DNA from: Candidatus Komeilibacteria bacterium | Lineage (GTDB): Bacteria > Patescibacteriota > Patescibacteriia > UBA1558 > UBA10009 | Length of the DNA: 39,656 bases | NCBI GenBank assembly: GCA_026396575.1 | Contig: JAPLWM010000017.1 | Location: 1 to 39,656, forward strand | Direction: 5' to 3' | Shown: one piece after another, positions 1-8,724 of the stretch | How the letters are laid out: every line of letters starts with the position of its first letter | Position numbering within the stretch: the first letter of the stretch is position 1 | Translations under genes and position numbers: made by a program | The notes under the pieces: generated by a model | Seen by the model: only the letters and a program-made list of their open reading frames with translations | Databases searched by the model: none | What the model was told of the DNA's origin: nothing

Positions 1-1536
1 GCTCAAACAATATGACAAACGAAAATCAAACCAAAAAGTTTTTCATCTACGCCCGCAAATCAACGGACAGCGAAGACAGGCAAATTCGCAGTATTGCCGA
101 CCAGTTAGCCGAATTGCGAGAGCTGGCGAAAAAAGAAAACATTGATGTCGTTGATACTTTGGTAGAAAAGCAAACTGCGAAAAAGCCGGGTCGGCCCGTC
201 TTCGCTGAAATGTTAAAGCGGATTGAAGCGGGCGAAGCAACGGGAATTTTAGCGTGGCACCCCGACAGATTAGCGAGGAACAGCGTTGACGGCGGGCAAA
301 TCATTTACCTTGTGGACACTGGAATAATCAAAGAGCTAAAATTCCCGACTTTTTGGTTTGATCCCACTCCGCAGGGAAAATTCATGCTCTCAATCGCTTT
401 CGGGCAGTCAAAATATTACATTGATAATCTTTCAGAAAATATCAAAAGAGGACACCGCCAAAAATTGAAAAACGGGTTATGGCCTCAAATGGCCCCGCTT
501 GGATATTTAAACAATCGGGAAACAAAACAGATTTATGTTGATAAAGAAAAATCGCCACTGATTAAAAAGTCATTTGAGGCCTACGCAAGCGGAAAATATA
601 CGCTGAAAGAAATCCGAAAGATTATCAATGCACTCGGCTTGAAAGGGCGGCGAGGTTCTTTGCTTTCCGTTTCAAATTTCCAGTATCTTTTGCGAAATCC
701 TTTTTACTACGGATTGATAAGGTATAACGGAGAATACTTTGAAGGAAAGCATGAACCGATTATTTCAAAGAAACTTTTTGACGAAGTGCAGGAAGTGATG
801 AAGCAAAAGAGCAAACCGCAAAAAGTGGACAAGATGAAATTTTTTCTTTACCGCGGATTTTTCCATTGTGGCGAGTGCGGATTTACCATAACCGCTGACA
901 AAAAGATAAAGCCAAGTGGCAGGTCATACATTTATTACTATTGCACCAAGAAAAATCCAAACCACATTTGCTCGCAAAATGTTTTTACGAGGGAAGAAAA
1001 AATTTCATCTCAAATCAACGAAGCGATACAAAAAGTTTCTTTGCCCGATGATTGGGCTGATAAAATGCTGAACGAACTTGAAAACGAGAAAAATGGAAAA
1101 GCCCAATCATCTCGCTTTTTTGCTCAAAAAACAGAAAATGAAATAAAAGTGATTGACGAGAAATTAGAAAAATTGATGAACGCTTATCTTGAAAGCGCAC
1201 TAAACCTTGCCGAATACCAAGAAGCAAAAAATAAACTCGTCAATCAAAAACAACTTTTGAAAGACAAACTGACAGCTTTTGAGCAAAAAAGCAATAATCG
1301 GTTCGAACTCGCCGCTAAATTCATAAATACCGTAAAACAAGCCGGAATTATCGCTTTGCAAGAAAATCCCGAACAGGGTCGGGATTTTCTAAAAAAGATT
1401 GGTTCGAACTTCCGTTTGAGCGGGCAGAAATTGTTTTGCGACTTCAAAAATCCCTTCAAAATCCTTGCCGAAGCCGAGCCCCGCCTTTGGCGGGGCGAGG
1501 CAACAATCGCCCAAAATCCTAATTTTGAAAATTGGC
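1..1536. mobile_element. Right end of an integrated element next to tRNA-Ser
   Basis: The left end of the window is filled by a serine recombinase gene whose 3' end abuts the 3' (CCA) end of a minus-strand tRNA-Ser. An integrase-type gene facing a tRNA 3' end is the usual layout of an element integrated at a tRNA. The rest of the element would lie left of base 1. The exact attachment core is not visible because the other junction is outside the window; the 3' half of the tRNA (about 1533-1560) is the likely place. Element identity is inference; the gene and tRNA are seen directly. Confidence 0.5.
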
Positions 1537-1634
1537 GGAGATGGGAGGATTCGAACCCCCGAAGCCTTTTTGGGGCTTACCGCATTTCGAGTGCGGCCCA
1601 TTCAACCACTCTGGCACATCTCCTTATTATTTAA
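12..1634 (+). CDS. Large serine recombinase (resolvase/integrase family)
   Basis: Site-specific DNA recombinase of the large serine type, expected to cut and rejoin DNA through a phosphoserine link. The N-terminal resolvase domain (about residues 9-150) carries the catalytic serine in YARKS (Ser17) and the helix-rich Arg residues of the family. A 'recombinase' domain follows (about 165-270), then a zinc ribbon starting at CGECG near residue 288 with two later cysteines, and a coiled coil (about 350-440). At 540 residues the length is normal. The frame runs straight through tRNA-Ser and stops at 1632-1634, so about the last 34 residues (from NWRRWEDSNPR on) are antisense tRNA sequence and probably not original protein. 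No Shine-Dalgarno sequence is seen before the ATG. Confidence 0.9.
   Translation: MTNENQTKKFFIYARKSTDSEDRQIRSIADQLAELRELAKKENIDVVDTLVEKQTAKKPGRPVFAEMLKRIEAGEATGILAWHPDRLARNSVDGGQIIYLVDTGIIKELKFPTFWFDPTPQGKFMLSIAFGQSKYYIDNLSENIKRGHRQKLKNGLWPQMAPLGYLNNRETKQIYVDKEKSPLIKKSFEAYASGKYTLKEIRKIINALGLKGRRGSLLSVSNFQYLLRNPFYYGLIRYNGEYFEGKHEPIISKKLFDEVQEVMKQKSKPQKVDKMKFFLYRGFFHCGECGFTITADKKIKPSGRSYIYYYCTKKNPNHICSQNVFTREEKISSQINEAIQKVSLPDDWADKMLNELENEKNGKAQSSRFFAQKTENEIKVIDEKLEKLMNAYLESALNLAEYQEAKNKLVNQKQLLKDKLTAFEQKSNNRFELAAKFINTVKQAGIIALQENPEQGRDFLKKIGSNFRLSGQKLFCDFKNPFKILAEAEPRLWRGEATIAQNPNFENWRRWEDSNPRSLFGAYRISSAAHSTTLAHLLII
1465..1503. repeat. GC-rich hairpin at the 3' end of the recombinase gene
   Basis: GCCCCGCC-TTT-GGCGGGGC forms a perfect 8-bp stem at 1478-1496, with a further TTGCC/GGCAA pair outside it. 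It resembles the other GGCGGG-type palindromes in this window (9749-9774, 23525-23550, 34091-34124). It is translated as part of the recombinase tail (AEAEPRLWRGEA). Confidence 0.6.
1533..1623 (-). tRNA. trnS(cga): tRNA-Ser (anticodon CGA), CCA encoded
   Basis: Read on the minus strand it begins GGAGATG and ends CATCTCC-G-CCA, so the 7-bp acceptor stem and an encoded CCA are both present. The anticodon arm CCGCA-CTCGAAA-TGCGG gives CGA. The long variable arm (GCCCCAAAAAGGCTTC region) is typical of class II tRNA-Ser, and the T arm has the GGTTCGAATCC signature. Total 91 bases. It decodes UCG. Both flanking genes overlap it: the recombinase reads through it antisense, and the upstream membrane protein gene ends inside its 5' part. 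Confidence 0.97.
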
Positions 1635-2909
1635 AATTATTACTATCCCGATAATAATCCAAAACAAAATCGCCAAGTCGTTTTTAAAGTAAGGCACGTC
1701 AACCAGCCCGTGGACCAGAAGAGCAATTATAGCCCAAATGGCGCTAAAAGTCAATATATTTGGGTTTTTAGCGGCTAATCTAAAGAAGCCCGCCAGCAGC
1801 CAGATAATTGCCAATAACCCCAATAGGCCGGTTTCGGTCCAGAAGTTTAAAAAGAAATCATGCGGGTATAAAAAGATTTCAATATGCTTGTTAACATGAT
1901 ACGGCGCAACAGCGGTTTGATAGCCGGCTAACCCGGCGCCGAAAATCGGGCGAGCGCTAAGCATGGTTAAAGTTTCCCTGCCTATTTGGCTGCGTATTTG
2001 CAAATCGGTGGGCACTAAGGGAAGTCTGGTTTGAGAGGCAAGAAAAAGAGAATTGCTTATTTTGTTTTGAATAGCGGGGCTGAAAGTAAAAATCAATAAA
2101 ACAAAAAAACAAGAAATCAAAACGGGCAAGCGGGTTTTTTTGTAAAACAGCACTATGGCCAGCAAGCCGGCAACCAAGCCGAGAACAGCGCCGGTGGAAT
2201 GGGTGCAAATAATGGCAATTACGGACAGGGTAACAACCAGGCGGCTGATTATTTGCCAGATTAATTTTTTTTCAGTTGCCAAACTGCCTAAAGTTAAAAA
2301 GACAATCGGAATCAAGAATAAGCCATTGGCATTGGGATAGCCGAAAAAAGTGGTAATGCGGCGCGTGGCTTCGGCTGCCCAAAAAGCATTGGGAATCAGC
2401 GCGCCGGTAAGCGCTTGAATAACGGCAAAAATGCCAATGGCCAAAGCGGTAACGCCCAGGGCCTTAATAACATTTTTAATTTCCGCGGAAGTTTTTATGT
2501 TATAAACAAAAATCAGCAGGAACATTATCGGCTCGATAAAGTAGGCCTTCCAAATACCCAAAGCGTTTCTTAGATCGGGAGAAACAAAAACGGAAATGGT
2601 TGAAGCAATCAGCAAAAGAATTATCGGCCAGCGCAATAATTTGGGGATGGCGTTTTTTTCTTCATTTTTATTTTTAAGGTTTTTCAGCCAAATCAGGGGA
2701 TTTAAACTTATTTTTTCTTTAATGAGCCATATAATAAAAAGAATAATAATCATGCCTTCCAGCAATGTGGCGGGAATGCCAAAAACGGAAAAGCGGATTA
2801 AGTAAGTTGGCAATAGCGCACAAACCAAATAAAGCCCGTTTTTTACGTTTTTTTGGGCAAAATAAAGAAAACAGAGATAAAATAGGATAATCAAAAAGTA
2901 GTAAAGCAT
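1602..2909 (-). CDS. O-antigen ligase/polymerase-like membrane protein
   Basis: Polytopic membrane protein of the O-antigen ligase / Wzy polymerase type, expected to join or polymerise lipid-linked glycans at the outer face of the membrane. About 11-12 hydrophobic segments span its 435 residues. The large extracytoplasmic loop (about 320-375) contains 'YPHDFFLNFWTETGLLG', the usual ligase-family signature with the conserved H and the ETG turn. It follows the flippase gene by one base (stop TAA, then A, then ATG), so the two are co-transcribed. Its reading frame enters the downstream tRNA-Ser and stops at a TGA in the tRNA D-loop region, so the last six or so residues are tRNA-encoded. The substrate glycan is unknown. 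Confidence 0.85.
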   Translation of the reverse strand: MLYYFLIILFYLCFLYFAQKNVKNGLYLVCALLPTYLIRFSVFGIPATLLEGMIIILFIIWLIKEKISLNPLIWLKNLKNKNEEKNAIPKLLRWPIILLLIASTISVFVSPDLRNALGIWKAYFIEPIMFLLIFVYNIKTSAEIKNVIKALGVTALAIGIFAVIQALTGALIPNAFWAAEATRRITTFFGYPNANGLFLIPIVFLTLGSLATEKKLIWQIISRLVVTLSVIAIICTHSTGAVLGLVAGLLAIVLFYKKTRLPVLISCFFVLLIFTFSPAIQNKISNSLFLASQTRLPLVPTDLQIRSQIGRETLTMLSARPIFGAGLAGYQTAVAPYHVNKHIEIFLYPHDFFLNFWTETGLLGLLAIIWLLAGFFRLAAKNPNILTFSAIWAIIALLVHGLVDVPYFKNDLAILFWIIIGIVIILNNKEMCQSG

Positions 2910-2910
2910 T

Positions 2911-4329
2911 TTATTTTAGTCCGGTTATTTCTTTTATTAATTCCTGGTTTAGCCCTTTAATTAAAATCATAATTAAGCCATAAACGGCCATGCCTAAAAC
3001 AATCAGCCAAACCGTTGGCCAGGCAATTAGCCAGTAAAGCATTGCCGACATGATGGCGGAAGCCAGCAGGGCTTTCCAGAAAATATTCAAAGAAAGTTTA
3101 AGCCGGGAAAATTTGTAAGTTAAAATAAAAGCGCTTAAAGCGATGAATAATTCAATTGCCACCGTTACCCAGGCAGCACCGTAATAGGAATAGCGGGGAA
3201 TAAAGATAAAATAGCCGATTAAGGAAAGCACGGCGGCGGAAAAATAATATTTTAACATGTCTTTTTGTTTGTCTAAAATTACCAAAGCGTAGGTAAATAG
3301 AATGCCGATAAAAATAATGCCGGTGGCCAGCATTAAAGCGGGCAGAATTTTTCCGGAAGCGATAAATTCCGGTCCGGCAATTAAACGCATGATTTTTGTA
3401 GCCAATGGCAAAGAGCCCAAAACCATGGGCACCACCAGAATAATGAAAAAATCAAAGGCCTTCTGCATCACGCTTTTAAACCTGGCCAAATTTTGCGTTA
3501 CCCAGGCCGCGGTTAAAACGGGCATCACCAGGCCCATAAACATATGCGGAAAAGTGGCGATAATTTCCAAAATTTTGTAAGGCGCGCCGTAAATGCCTAC
3601 GTCGGCGGCCGGTTTATACAAAGAAAGAATAATGGTATCGGCCCTGAAATAAACCAGATTAAAGGCAATGCCCAGGGCCAGGGGCCAGCTTTTTTGCCAA
3701 ATTATTTTCCAGTAAGCCAAATCAAAAGCCCAGGAAATTTTGACGAATTTTTTAATTAAAAACCAGAGAATTAAAAAGTAGATCAAGGAATTAATAACAT
3801 TACTCCAAATCAGCGCGGTTAAGCCGCCGCGGTAAAAAATAAATAAAACAATGGCGATAAAAAAAACCAAGCGTCCTAAAACTTCAGCTAAAGCCACCAA
3901 GCCCATTTTTAGGTATTTTTGGAAAATCGCCGTTAAAATTTGGACCAAGGAGGCGAAAAAGAAAGACAAAGATACTATCACGGCCGACCATTTAACAGCT
4001 TCGGGATAGGGAAAAATAAAAATCAGCAAAGCGCCGCCGCCCAGCAAAATAATGGCGGAAATAATCCGTAAAGTAAAAATGTTGTTAAAAATTTTTTCTT
4101 CATCTGCCGGATGAGCGGAAATTTCTTTCAAGAGTATCAAGTATAAGCCCATATCTATCAGCACGCCGAAAAACTGCATAAAAGCCAAAGCCGTGGTGTA
4201 ATAGCCGAACCCTTGGCTGCCCAGGTAGCGGGTTAACAGGCCGATGGTGGCAATGCCCAAAGCCGTGCCCACTATTTTGCCTAAAATTTGCCAAAAAGTG
4301 TTGCTGGCGATTTGCTTGGTTAGAGTCAT
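2911..4329 (-). CDS. Polysaccharide flippase (Wzx/MATE-like oligosaccharide exporter)
   Basis: Integral membrane protein of the polysaccharide biosynthesis/flippase type (MOP superfamily), expected to move lipid-linked oligosaccharides across the membrane. It has about 12-14 hydrophobic segments in 472 residues and an N-terminal pattern typical of the family (ASNTFWQILGKI...LLTRYLGSQGFGYY). I place the start at the ATG at 4329 (MTLTKQIAS) rather than an in-frame ATG at 4353, because the extra eight residues are unlike the family and lie inside the leader hairpin. A good promoter lies at 4410-4438. It forms an operon with the O-antigen ligase-like gene; together they suggest export and polymerisation of a surface glycan. 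Confidence 0.88.
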   Translation of the reverse strand: MTLTKQIASNTFWQILGKIVGTALGIATIGLLTRYLGSQGFGYYTTALAFMQFFGVLIDMGLYLILLKEISAHPADEEKIFNNIFTLRIISAIILLGGGALLIFIFPYPEAVKWSAVIVSLSFFFASLVQILTAIFQKYLKMGLVALAEVLGRLVFFIAIVLFIFYRGGLTALIWSNVINSLIYFLILWFLIKKFVKISWAFDLAYWKIIWQKSWPLALGIAFNLVYFRADTIILSLYKPAADVGIYGAPYKILEIIATFPHMFMGLVMPVLTAAWVTQNLARFKSVMQKAFDFFIILVVPMVLGSLPLATKIMRLIAGPEFIASGKILPALMLATGIIFIGILFTYALVILDKQKDMLKYYFSAAVLSLIGYFIFIPRYSYYGAAWVTVAIELFIALSAFILTYKFSRLKLSLNIFWKALLASAIMSAMLYWLIAWPTVWLIVLGMAVYGLIMILIKGLNQELIKEITGLK

Positions 4330-4331
4330 AT

Positions 4332-4397
4332 AATCAAGAAAACAATGAATCAAGAAATCAAATTATTTAATCAAGATAAGGGCTTGTTTTCTTGATT
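4332..4397 (-). promoter_or_regulatory. Structured leader of the flippase operon
   Basis: Fourteen bases at 4332-4345 (AATCAAGAAAACAA) are exactly complementary to 4384-4397 (TTGTTTTCTTGATT). In the mRNA they would close a large hairpin ending two bases before the start codon at 4329. A second pairing, AAGGGC (4402-4407, read on the minus strand) with GCCCTT (4378-4383), is also possible and encloses one arm. The leader holds several copies of the TTGATT/ATCAAG motif. A role in translation control is inference. Confidence 0.45.
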
Positions 4398-4409
4398 TAT
4401 TGCCCTTCT

Positions 4410-4438
4410 ATTTTACCTTGTAATGCCCTTTTATTCAA
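4410..4438 (-). promoter_or_regulatory. Sigma70-type promoter of the flippase operon
   Basis: On the minus strand TTGAAT (4433-4438) and TAAAAT (4410-4415) are separated by exactly 17 bases. It begins directly after the recA terminator, so it starts a new unit. The predicted transcript start is near 4403. Confidence 0.65.
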
Positions 4439-4440
4439 TA

Positions 4441-4478
4441 TTTAAAAAGATAACACGGATGGTTAATCCGTGTTATCT
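4441..4478 (-). terminator. Rho-independent terminator of recA
   Basis: A perfect 13-bp stem (AGATAACACGGAT / ATCCGTGTTATCT) with a 5-base loop is followed on the minus strand by TTTTT. It lies 25 bases past the recA stop codon. Confidence 0.88.
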
Positions 4479-4502
4479 CATAATAAATCAGTGTAATCAG
4501 TT

Positions 4503-5525
4503 TTAGGCGGTCCTAACCTTATCCCAAACCTTCTTTTTAATTTCGGCAATCAGCTTGGGATTTTCCCTTAAATAATCCTTAGCCGCTTCCCGGCCTACGC
4601 CCAGCTTAATTTCGCCGAAAGCGTAAGTGTTGCCGGATTTTTCAATAATGCCGAATTGCACGCCGGTATCCAAAGCATCGCCGGAAACGCTGATGCCCTC
4701 GTTATACATAATATCGAATTCGGTATGCTTGAAGGGCGCGGCCACTTTGTTTTTTACCACTTTGCAGTTAACGCGGTTACCTACTATTATTTCAGCTTTT
4801 TTAATTTGAGCCGCCCGCCTGACCTCTATTCTTACGGAAGAATAGAATTTTAAAGCCAGGCCGCCGGTAGTGGTTTCCGGATTGCCGAAGAAGACGCCGA
4901 TTTTCATTCTGATCTGATTAATGAAAATCACCACAGTGTTGGTTTTGGAAACAATGCCGGAAAGCTTGCGCAGGGCTTGGCTCATCAGCCGGGCCTGCAA
5001 GCCCATGTGCGAATCGCCCATTTCGCCTTCAATTTCGGCCTTGGGCACCAAAGCCGCTACCGAATCGATTACCACTACATCCACGGCATTGGATCTGACC
5101 AAGGTTTCGCAAATTTCCAAGGCCTGTTCGCCGGTATCAGGCTGGGAAATTAATAGATCGTCAATGTTAACGCCGATTTTTTTGGCATAATCCGGATCCA
5201 AAGCATGTTCGGCATCAATAAAGGCGGCGGTACCGCCCAGTTTTTGCACCTCGGCGATAATATGCTGGGAGAGCGTGGTTTTACCCGAGGCCTCGGGCCC
5301 GTAGATTTCAATAATCCGGCCTCTGGGCACGCCACCCACGCCCAGGGCGATATCCAAAGAAAGGCAGCCGGTGGGTATTGCTTCCACCTGCATTTTTTTG
5401 GCTTCCCCGAGGCGCATAATGGAACCCTCGCCGAACCTTTGCCTGATTTGGTCAATGGCGGTTAGGGTCGCTTGGTTTTTCTCTTTGTTTTCTTCGATTT
5501 TTTGCTCTTTGTCTGCTTTTGGCAT
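4503..5525 (-). CDS. recA: Recombinase RecA
   Basis: ATP-dependent DNA strand-exchange protein for homologous recombination and the SOS response. The full RecA core is present in 340 residues: Walker [10 protein letters not shown] (about 76-84), the family block IDAEHALDP, Walker B-type [10 protein letters not shown], loop L1 ([18 protein letters not shown]) and loop L2 ([21 protein letters not shown]). The C-terminal tail is short and ends [11 protein letters not shown], without the acidic end of E. coli RecA. It is the last gene of the ftsK - rodZ-like - recA run, ten bases after the rodZ-like stop, and is followed by a strong terminator. I see no LexA-like operator between the genes. Confidence 0.98.
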   Translation of the reverse strand: MPKADKEQKIEENKEKNQATLTAIDQIRQRFGEGSIMRLGEAKKMQVEAIPTGCLSLDIALGVGGVPRGRIIEIYGPEASGKTTLSQHIIAEVQKLGGTAAFIDAEHALDPDYAKKIGVNIDDLLISQPDTGEQALEICETLVRSNAVDVVVIDSVAALVPKAEIEGEMGDSHMGLQARLMSQALRKLSGIVSKTNTVVIFINQIRMKIGVFFGNPETTTGGLALKFYSSVRIEVRRAAQIKKAEIIVGNRVNCKVVKNKVAAPFKHTEFDIMYNEGISVSGDALDTGVQFGIIEKSGNTYAFGEIKLGVGREAAKDYLRENPKLIAEIKKKVWDKVRTA

Positions 5526-5535
5526 AAATTAACGG

Positions 5536-6255
5536 TTAATTATAAGCTGACCCTGTATTTTGTTGATTAACTTGTTCGGCCCCGCTCGGGGGAGTGCGCA
5601 AAATGGAAATGGTGACGTTGTTATCCTGGCCGTGCCTTCTCTTAGAAGAGATTTTAAAGACATTTAAGCCAAGAGTCAAATCCACGGTTTGGGAAAAGCT
5701 GCCGTCCGGCTCGATTAAAATTTCCTGCTGATTGATTAAAGTGGTGGTTTCCGGCTCGGTTTTACCCTTGATTTCCACGGAAGCATCGGCCGTAACCGAT
5801 TGGTTGAGCGGCGAAGTAATGGTTAAAACCGGCGGGGTGAAAATATTTTTCACTTCCCAGGCCAAATAGCCAAACAGGCTTAAAAGAATCAGGCCCGCCA
5901 GGCCCAGGCGGATTATTTTCGGGTTGAGCCAGCTGAAAAAATTGGATCTTTTTTTGGCGGCCAAATATTCCATATTTAAGAGCGGCGGCTGAATAGCGCG
6001 TTCTTGCTGGTAAATGGCGTAGAAATTTTTTTCATTAAGATGGAAAAGTTTGGCCAGCTTTTTTAAAAATTCCTTGGTGTAAACTTCGCCGGGCAGCAAG
6101 TGGTAATCGCCGCTTTCCAACGCTTGGAGATATTTTAAGGAAATTTCGGTTTTAAAAGAAACCTCTTCCAGGTTAAGGCTGGCAGCGGTCCTCTCCTCTT
6201 TAATTATTTCCGGAAGATTTTTGGAGCCGATCAGTTTTTTCTGGACAAAGCTCAT
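5536..6255 (-). CDS. RodZ-like helix-turn-helix membrane protein
   Basis: Probable bitopic membrane protein of the RodZ type, which links the cytoskeleton and cell-wall machinery in other bacteria. The N-terminal part (about 12-85) is a helix-turn-helix domain of the RodZ kind (IIKEERTAASLNLEEVSFKT, YLQALESGDYHLLPG, YTKEFLKKLAKLF). A single membrane segment follows at about 117-133 (LGLAGLILLSLFGYLAW). The outer part (about 140-225) is a beta-rich domain like those in extracytoplasmic adhesive or bacterial Ig-like regions, not the usual DUF4115. The start ATG overlaps the ftsK stop by four bases (ATGA), so the two are translationally coupled. Its place between ftsK and recA suggests a division or shape role. 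Confidence 0.8.
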   Translation of the reverse strand: MSFVQKKLIGSKNLPEIIKEERTAASLNLEEVSFKTEISLKYLQALESGDYHLLPGEVYTKEFLKKLAKLFHLNEKNFYAIYQQERAIQPPLLNMEYLAAKKRSNFFSWLNPKIIRLGLAGLILLSLFGYLAWEVKNIFTPPVLTITSPLNQSVTADASVEIKGKTEPETTTLINQQEILIEPDGSFSQTVDLTLGLNVFKISSKRRHGQDNNVTISILRTPPSGAEQVNQQNTGSAYN

Positions 6256-8582
6256 AATTGTTTTTCCTCTTCTTTATTTTCTTCATCATCTTCGGTTAAA
6301 CTATCATCCGCTTCGTCGGTTTCTTCCGCTGCTGTTTCCTCCCCGGCTTCTATTTCTTCTTCTTCCGTTTCCGGGACGGCATACTTAGAAGTGGTTTCGG
6401 CGGGGATATGCGCGTAATCGTTATCCGAAATTAAAACTTCGCGCGGCTTGGCGCCGTCGCCCGGGCCGATAATGCCTTGTTCTTCCAAGAGGTCCAATAA
6501 TCTGGCGGCTCTGGCGTAGCCCACGCGCAACCGGCGCTGCAAGAGCGAGGCCGAGGCCTTGCCGGCTCTAACCACCGTATCTTTAGCTTCTTCCAAAAGT
6601 TCATCGCCATCCGGGCCGTTATTAAAGTTGCCCGAAGAACTGCTGTGCCCCCGGCTTTCGATAATTTCTTCATTGTATTCCGGTTCGGTCAAGCGTTTCC
6701 AAAAATCAATCACCCGCTCGATTTCGTCGTCATTCAAGTAGGCGCCTTGGATGCGGCGGGGTTTGGAAATTTCCGCCGAAGAAAATAGCAGGTCGCCTTT
6801 GCCTAAAAGTTTTTCCGCGCCGGAAACGTCCAAAATGGTGCGGGAATCTATGGAGGAGGCCACGGCAAAGGCAATCCGGGCGGTAATGTTGGCTTTAATT
6901 AAGCCGGTGATAACGTTAACCGAAGGCCGCTGGGTGGCCACAATCAAATGGATGCCCACGGCGCGGGCCATTTGCGCCAGCCGCACAATCGCCGCTTCAA
7001 CGTCGCGGGCGGCCATAGACATTAAATCGGCCAACTCATCGATAATCACCACGATGTAAGGCAGGCGGTTGACCAAAACGGAAGCGTTGTAGGCGTCGAT
7101 ATTTCTTTTGCCGGCCAAGTTAAGCAAGCGGAAGCGTTCGTCCATTTCCCTAACGGTCCAGCGCAGCGCGTTGATGGTTTTATCAACCTCGGTAATAACC
7201 GGCGTTAACAAATGGGGAATGCCGTTGTAATTGGTAAGCTCAACTTTTTTAGGATCAACAATAATCATCTTTAATTGGTCGGGCGAATATTGGTAAAGCA
7301 AGCTGATGATTACGTTATTGATGCAGACCGATTTGCCGCTGCCGGTAGCGCCGGCAATAAGCAGATGGGGCATATTGGCCAAGGCAATTACCCAGGCCCG
7401 GCCGGACACGTCTTCGCCCAGAGCGATTTTTAAGCGGCCTTTCTTGTTTTTAAATTCGGGGTTGGCCAGAATATCTTTTAACTTAACAATGGCAATGCTT
7501 TGGTTGGGCACCTCCACGCCCACCAAGGCCTTGCCGGGGATTGGCGCTTCCAAGCGGATGGGATGAGCGGCTAAAGCCAGAGCCAGATCGTTTTGCAGGG
7601 CGGTAATGCGGGAAAGCTTAATGCCTTCGGCCGGTTTAAGGGTAAATTGGGTAACCGTGGCGCCCACGTTAACTTCGCCCATTTCCACGGCAATGCCGAA
7701 ATCTTCCAGGGTCTGCTTGATAATGTCGGCATTGGTTTTAATGTCGCCGGAAGTTGGTTTGCCGGTGCGGCCTTCCAATAAGCTTAAAGGAATATCAACT
7801 TTTTGGCGGCGGCCTTTGGAAAAAGTAACTTTTAAATTATCCAGCGGAGCCGAGGACACTTTGGCCGGAGCGGCAGGTGTTATTTTTTTCTTGGTAAAAT
7901 CCCCGCTTGTTTCTTCAGTTGTTTCATTTTCCGCTGCCGCGGCTTTATTTTCGTTGGCCGGCCAATTTTCTTCCGTTGTTTCTTCATCGGTTTCCCAATC
8001 TTCCTCGTCATTTTCCTTGTTATCTTTGGTAATTTTTCTTCTGAATAAATTGAAAATATTTATCCGGGCGGCCAAAGTATGCAAGGAAGTGTTAAAAATA
8101 ATCAACAGAGAAATCAAGAAAACCGCGGCCAGCACCAAAGGGCTGGCAATGGAGCCCATAATTCTTTGCAGAGGCAGATAAATTATATAGCCCAAATAGC
8201 CGCCGCCGGCACCGGTTAGAAATTCCGTCGGTTTGCTTAAATCTTTGGCAAACTGCAGCAGGCCGGAGTAGCTTAAAATAAAAAAGAACAGGCCGAAATA
8301 ATGGCTGGCGGCCACGGCATATTTTTCCGGCAGGAGTAAAAAATAGCCCAACAATAATAAAACCACGGGCAGTAAAAAAGCGCCCCAGCCCAAGGTAAAT
8401 TCCAAGGCGCGCTTAATAAAAGTTCCGGCGCTGCCCGCCAGATCAAAAAACGCCAAAAAGGAAAGAAACGCCACCACCAGCAGGATGATGATAAAAATGC
8501 TTTTTTTGGTTTCCGGGGAAAGTGATTTATCCTGCAGTACGGCCTCTTCGTCCGCGTGGCGGCGGTAATGTTTTTTATGCAT
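6252..8582 (-). CDS. ftsK: DNA translocase FtsK
   Basis: Membrane-anchored DNA motor that clears chromosomes from the division septum. Four hydrophobic segments occupy about residues 28-165, followed by an acidic, low-complexity linker (about 185-245). The motor domain has Walker A GATGSGKS (411-418), Walker B VVIIDELADL (511-520) and the family blocks GIPHLLTPVITE and ATQRPSVNVITGLIKANI. A C-terminal gamma winged helix (YARAARLLDLLEEQGIIGP) is present and is followed by a very acidic tail. At 776 residues it is shorter than E. coli FtsK mainly because the linker is short. It heads the ftsK - rodZ-like - recA cluster. Confidence 0.97.
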   Translation of the reverse strand: MHKKHYRRHADEEAVLQDKSLSPETKKSIFIIILLVVAFLSFLAFFDLAGSAGTFIKRALEFTLGWGAFLLPVVLLLLGYFLLLPEKYAVAASHYFGLFFFILSYSGLLQFAKDLSKPTEFLTGAGGGYLGYIIYLPLQRIMGSIASPLVLAAVFLISLLIIFNTSLHTLAARINIFNLFRRKITKDNKENDEEDWETDEETTEENWPANENKAAAAENETTEETSGDFTKKKITPAAPAKVSSAPLDNLKVTFSKGRRQKVDIPLSLLEGRTGKPTSGDIKTNADIIKQTLEDFGIAVEMGEVNVGATVTQFTLKPAEGIKLSRITALQNDLALALAAHPIRLEAPIPGKALVGVEVPNQSIAIVKLKDILANPEFKNKKGRLKIALGEDVSGRAWVIALANMPHLLIAGATGSGKSVCINNVIISLLYQYSPDQLKMIIVDPKKVELTNYNGIPHLLTPVITEVDKTINALRWTVREMDERFRLLNLAGKRNIDAYNASVLVNRLPYIVVIIDELADLMSMAARDVEAAIVRLAQMARAVGIHLIVATQRPSVNVITGLIKANITARIAFAVASSIDSRTILDVSGAEKLLGKGDLLFSSAEISKPRRIQGAYLNDDEIERVIDFWKRLTEPEYNEEIIESRGHSSSSGNFNNGPDGDELLEEAKDTVVRAGKASASLLQRRLRVGYARAARLLDLLEEQGIIGPGDGAKPREVLISDNDYAHIPAETTSKYAVPETEEEEIEAGEETAAEETDEADDSLTEDDEENKEEEKQL

Positions 8583-8605
8583 GGAGTTGATGTTTTAACG
8601 CAGTT

Positions 8606-8634
8606 ATTTTAACACTTTTAGTTAATTTATGGAA
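8606..8634 (-). promoter_or_regulatory. Possible ftsK promoter
   Basis: On the minus strand TTCCAT (8629-8634) and TAAAAT (8606-8611) are 17 bases apart. The -10 is good and the -35 weak. The predicted start gives a leader of about 17 bases before the ATG at 8582. Confidence 0.4.
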
Positions 8635-8649
8635 GCAGGCATGGGCCGA

Positions 8650-8678
8650 TTGACAGATAAATAAATATTATTTAAGAT
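8650..8678 (+). promoter_or_regulatory. Promoter of the NYN-domain gene
   Basis: A consensus TTGACA (8650-8655) is followed after 17 bases by TAAGAT (8673-8678). The predicted start near 8685 gives a leader of about 74 bases that contains the hairpin at 8725-8757. Confidence 0.6.
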
Positions 8679-8724
8679 ATAGGAAATAACCTCGAACCAG
8701 TCGCTTTGCTCCGGTTCAGGGTAA

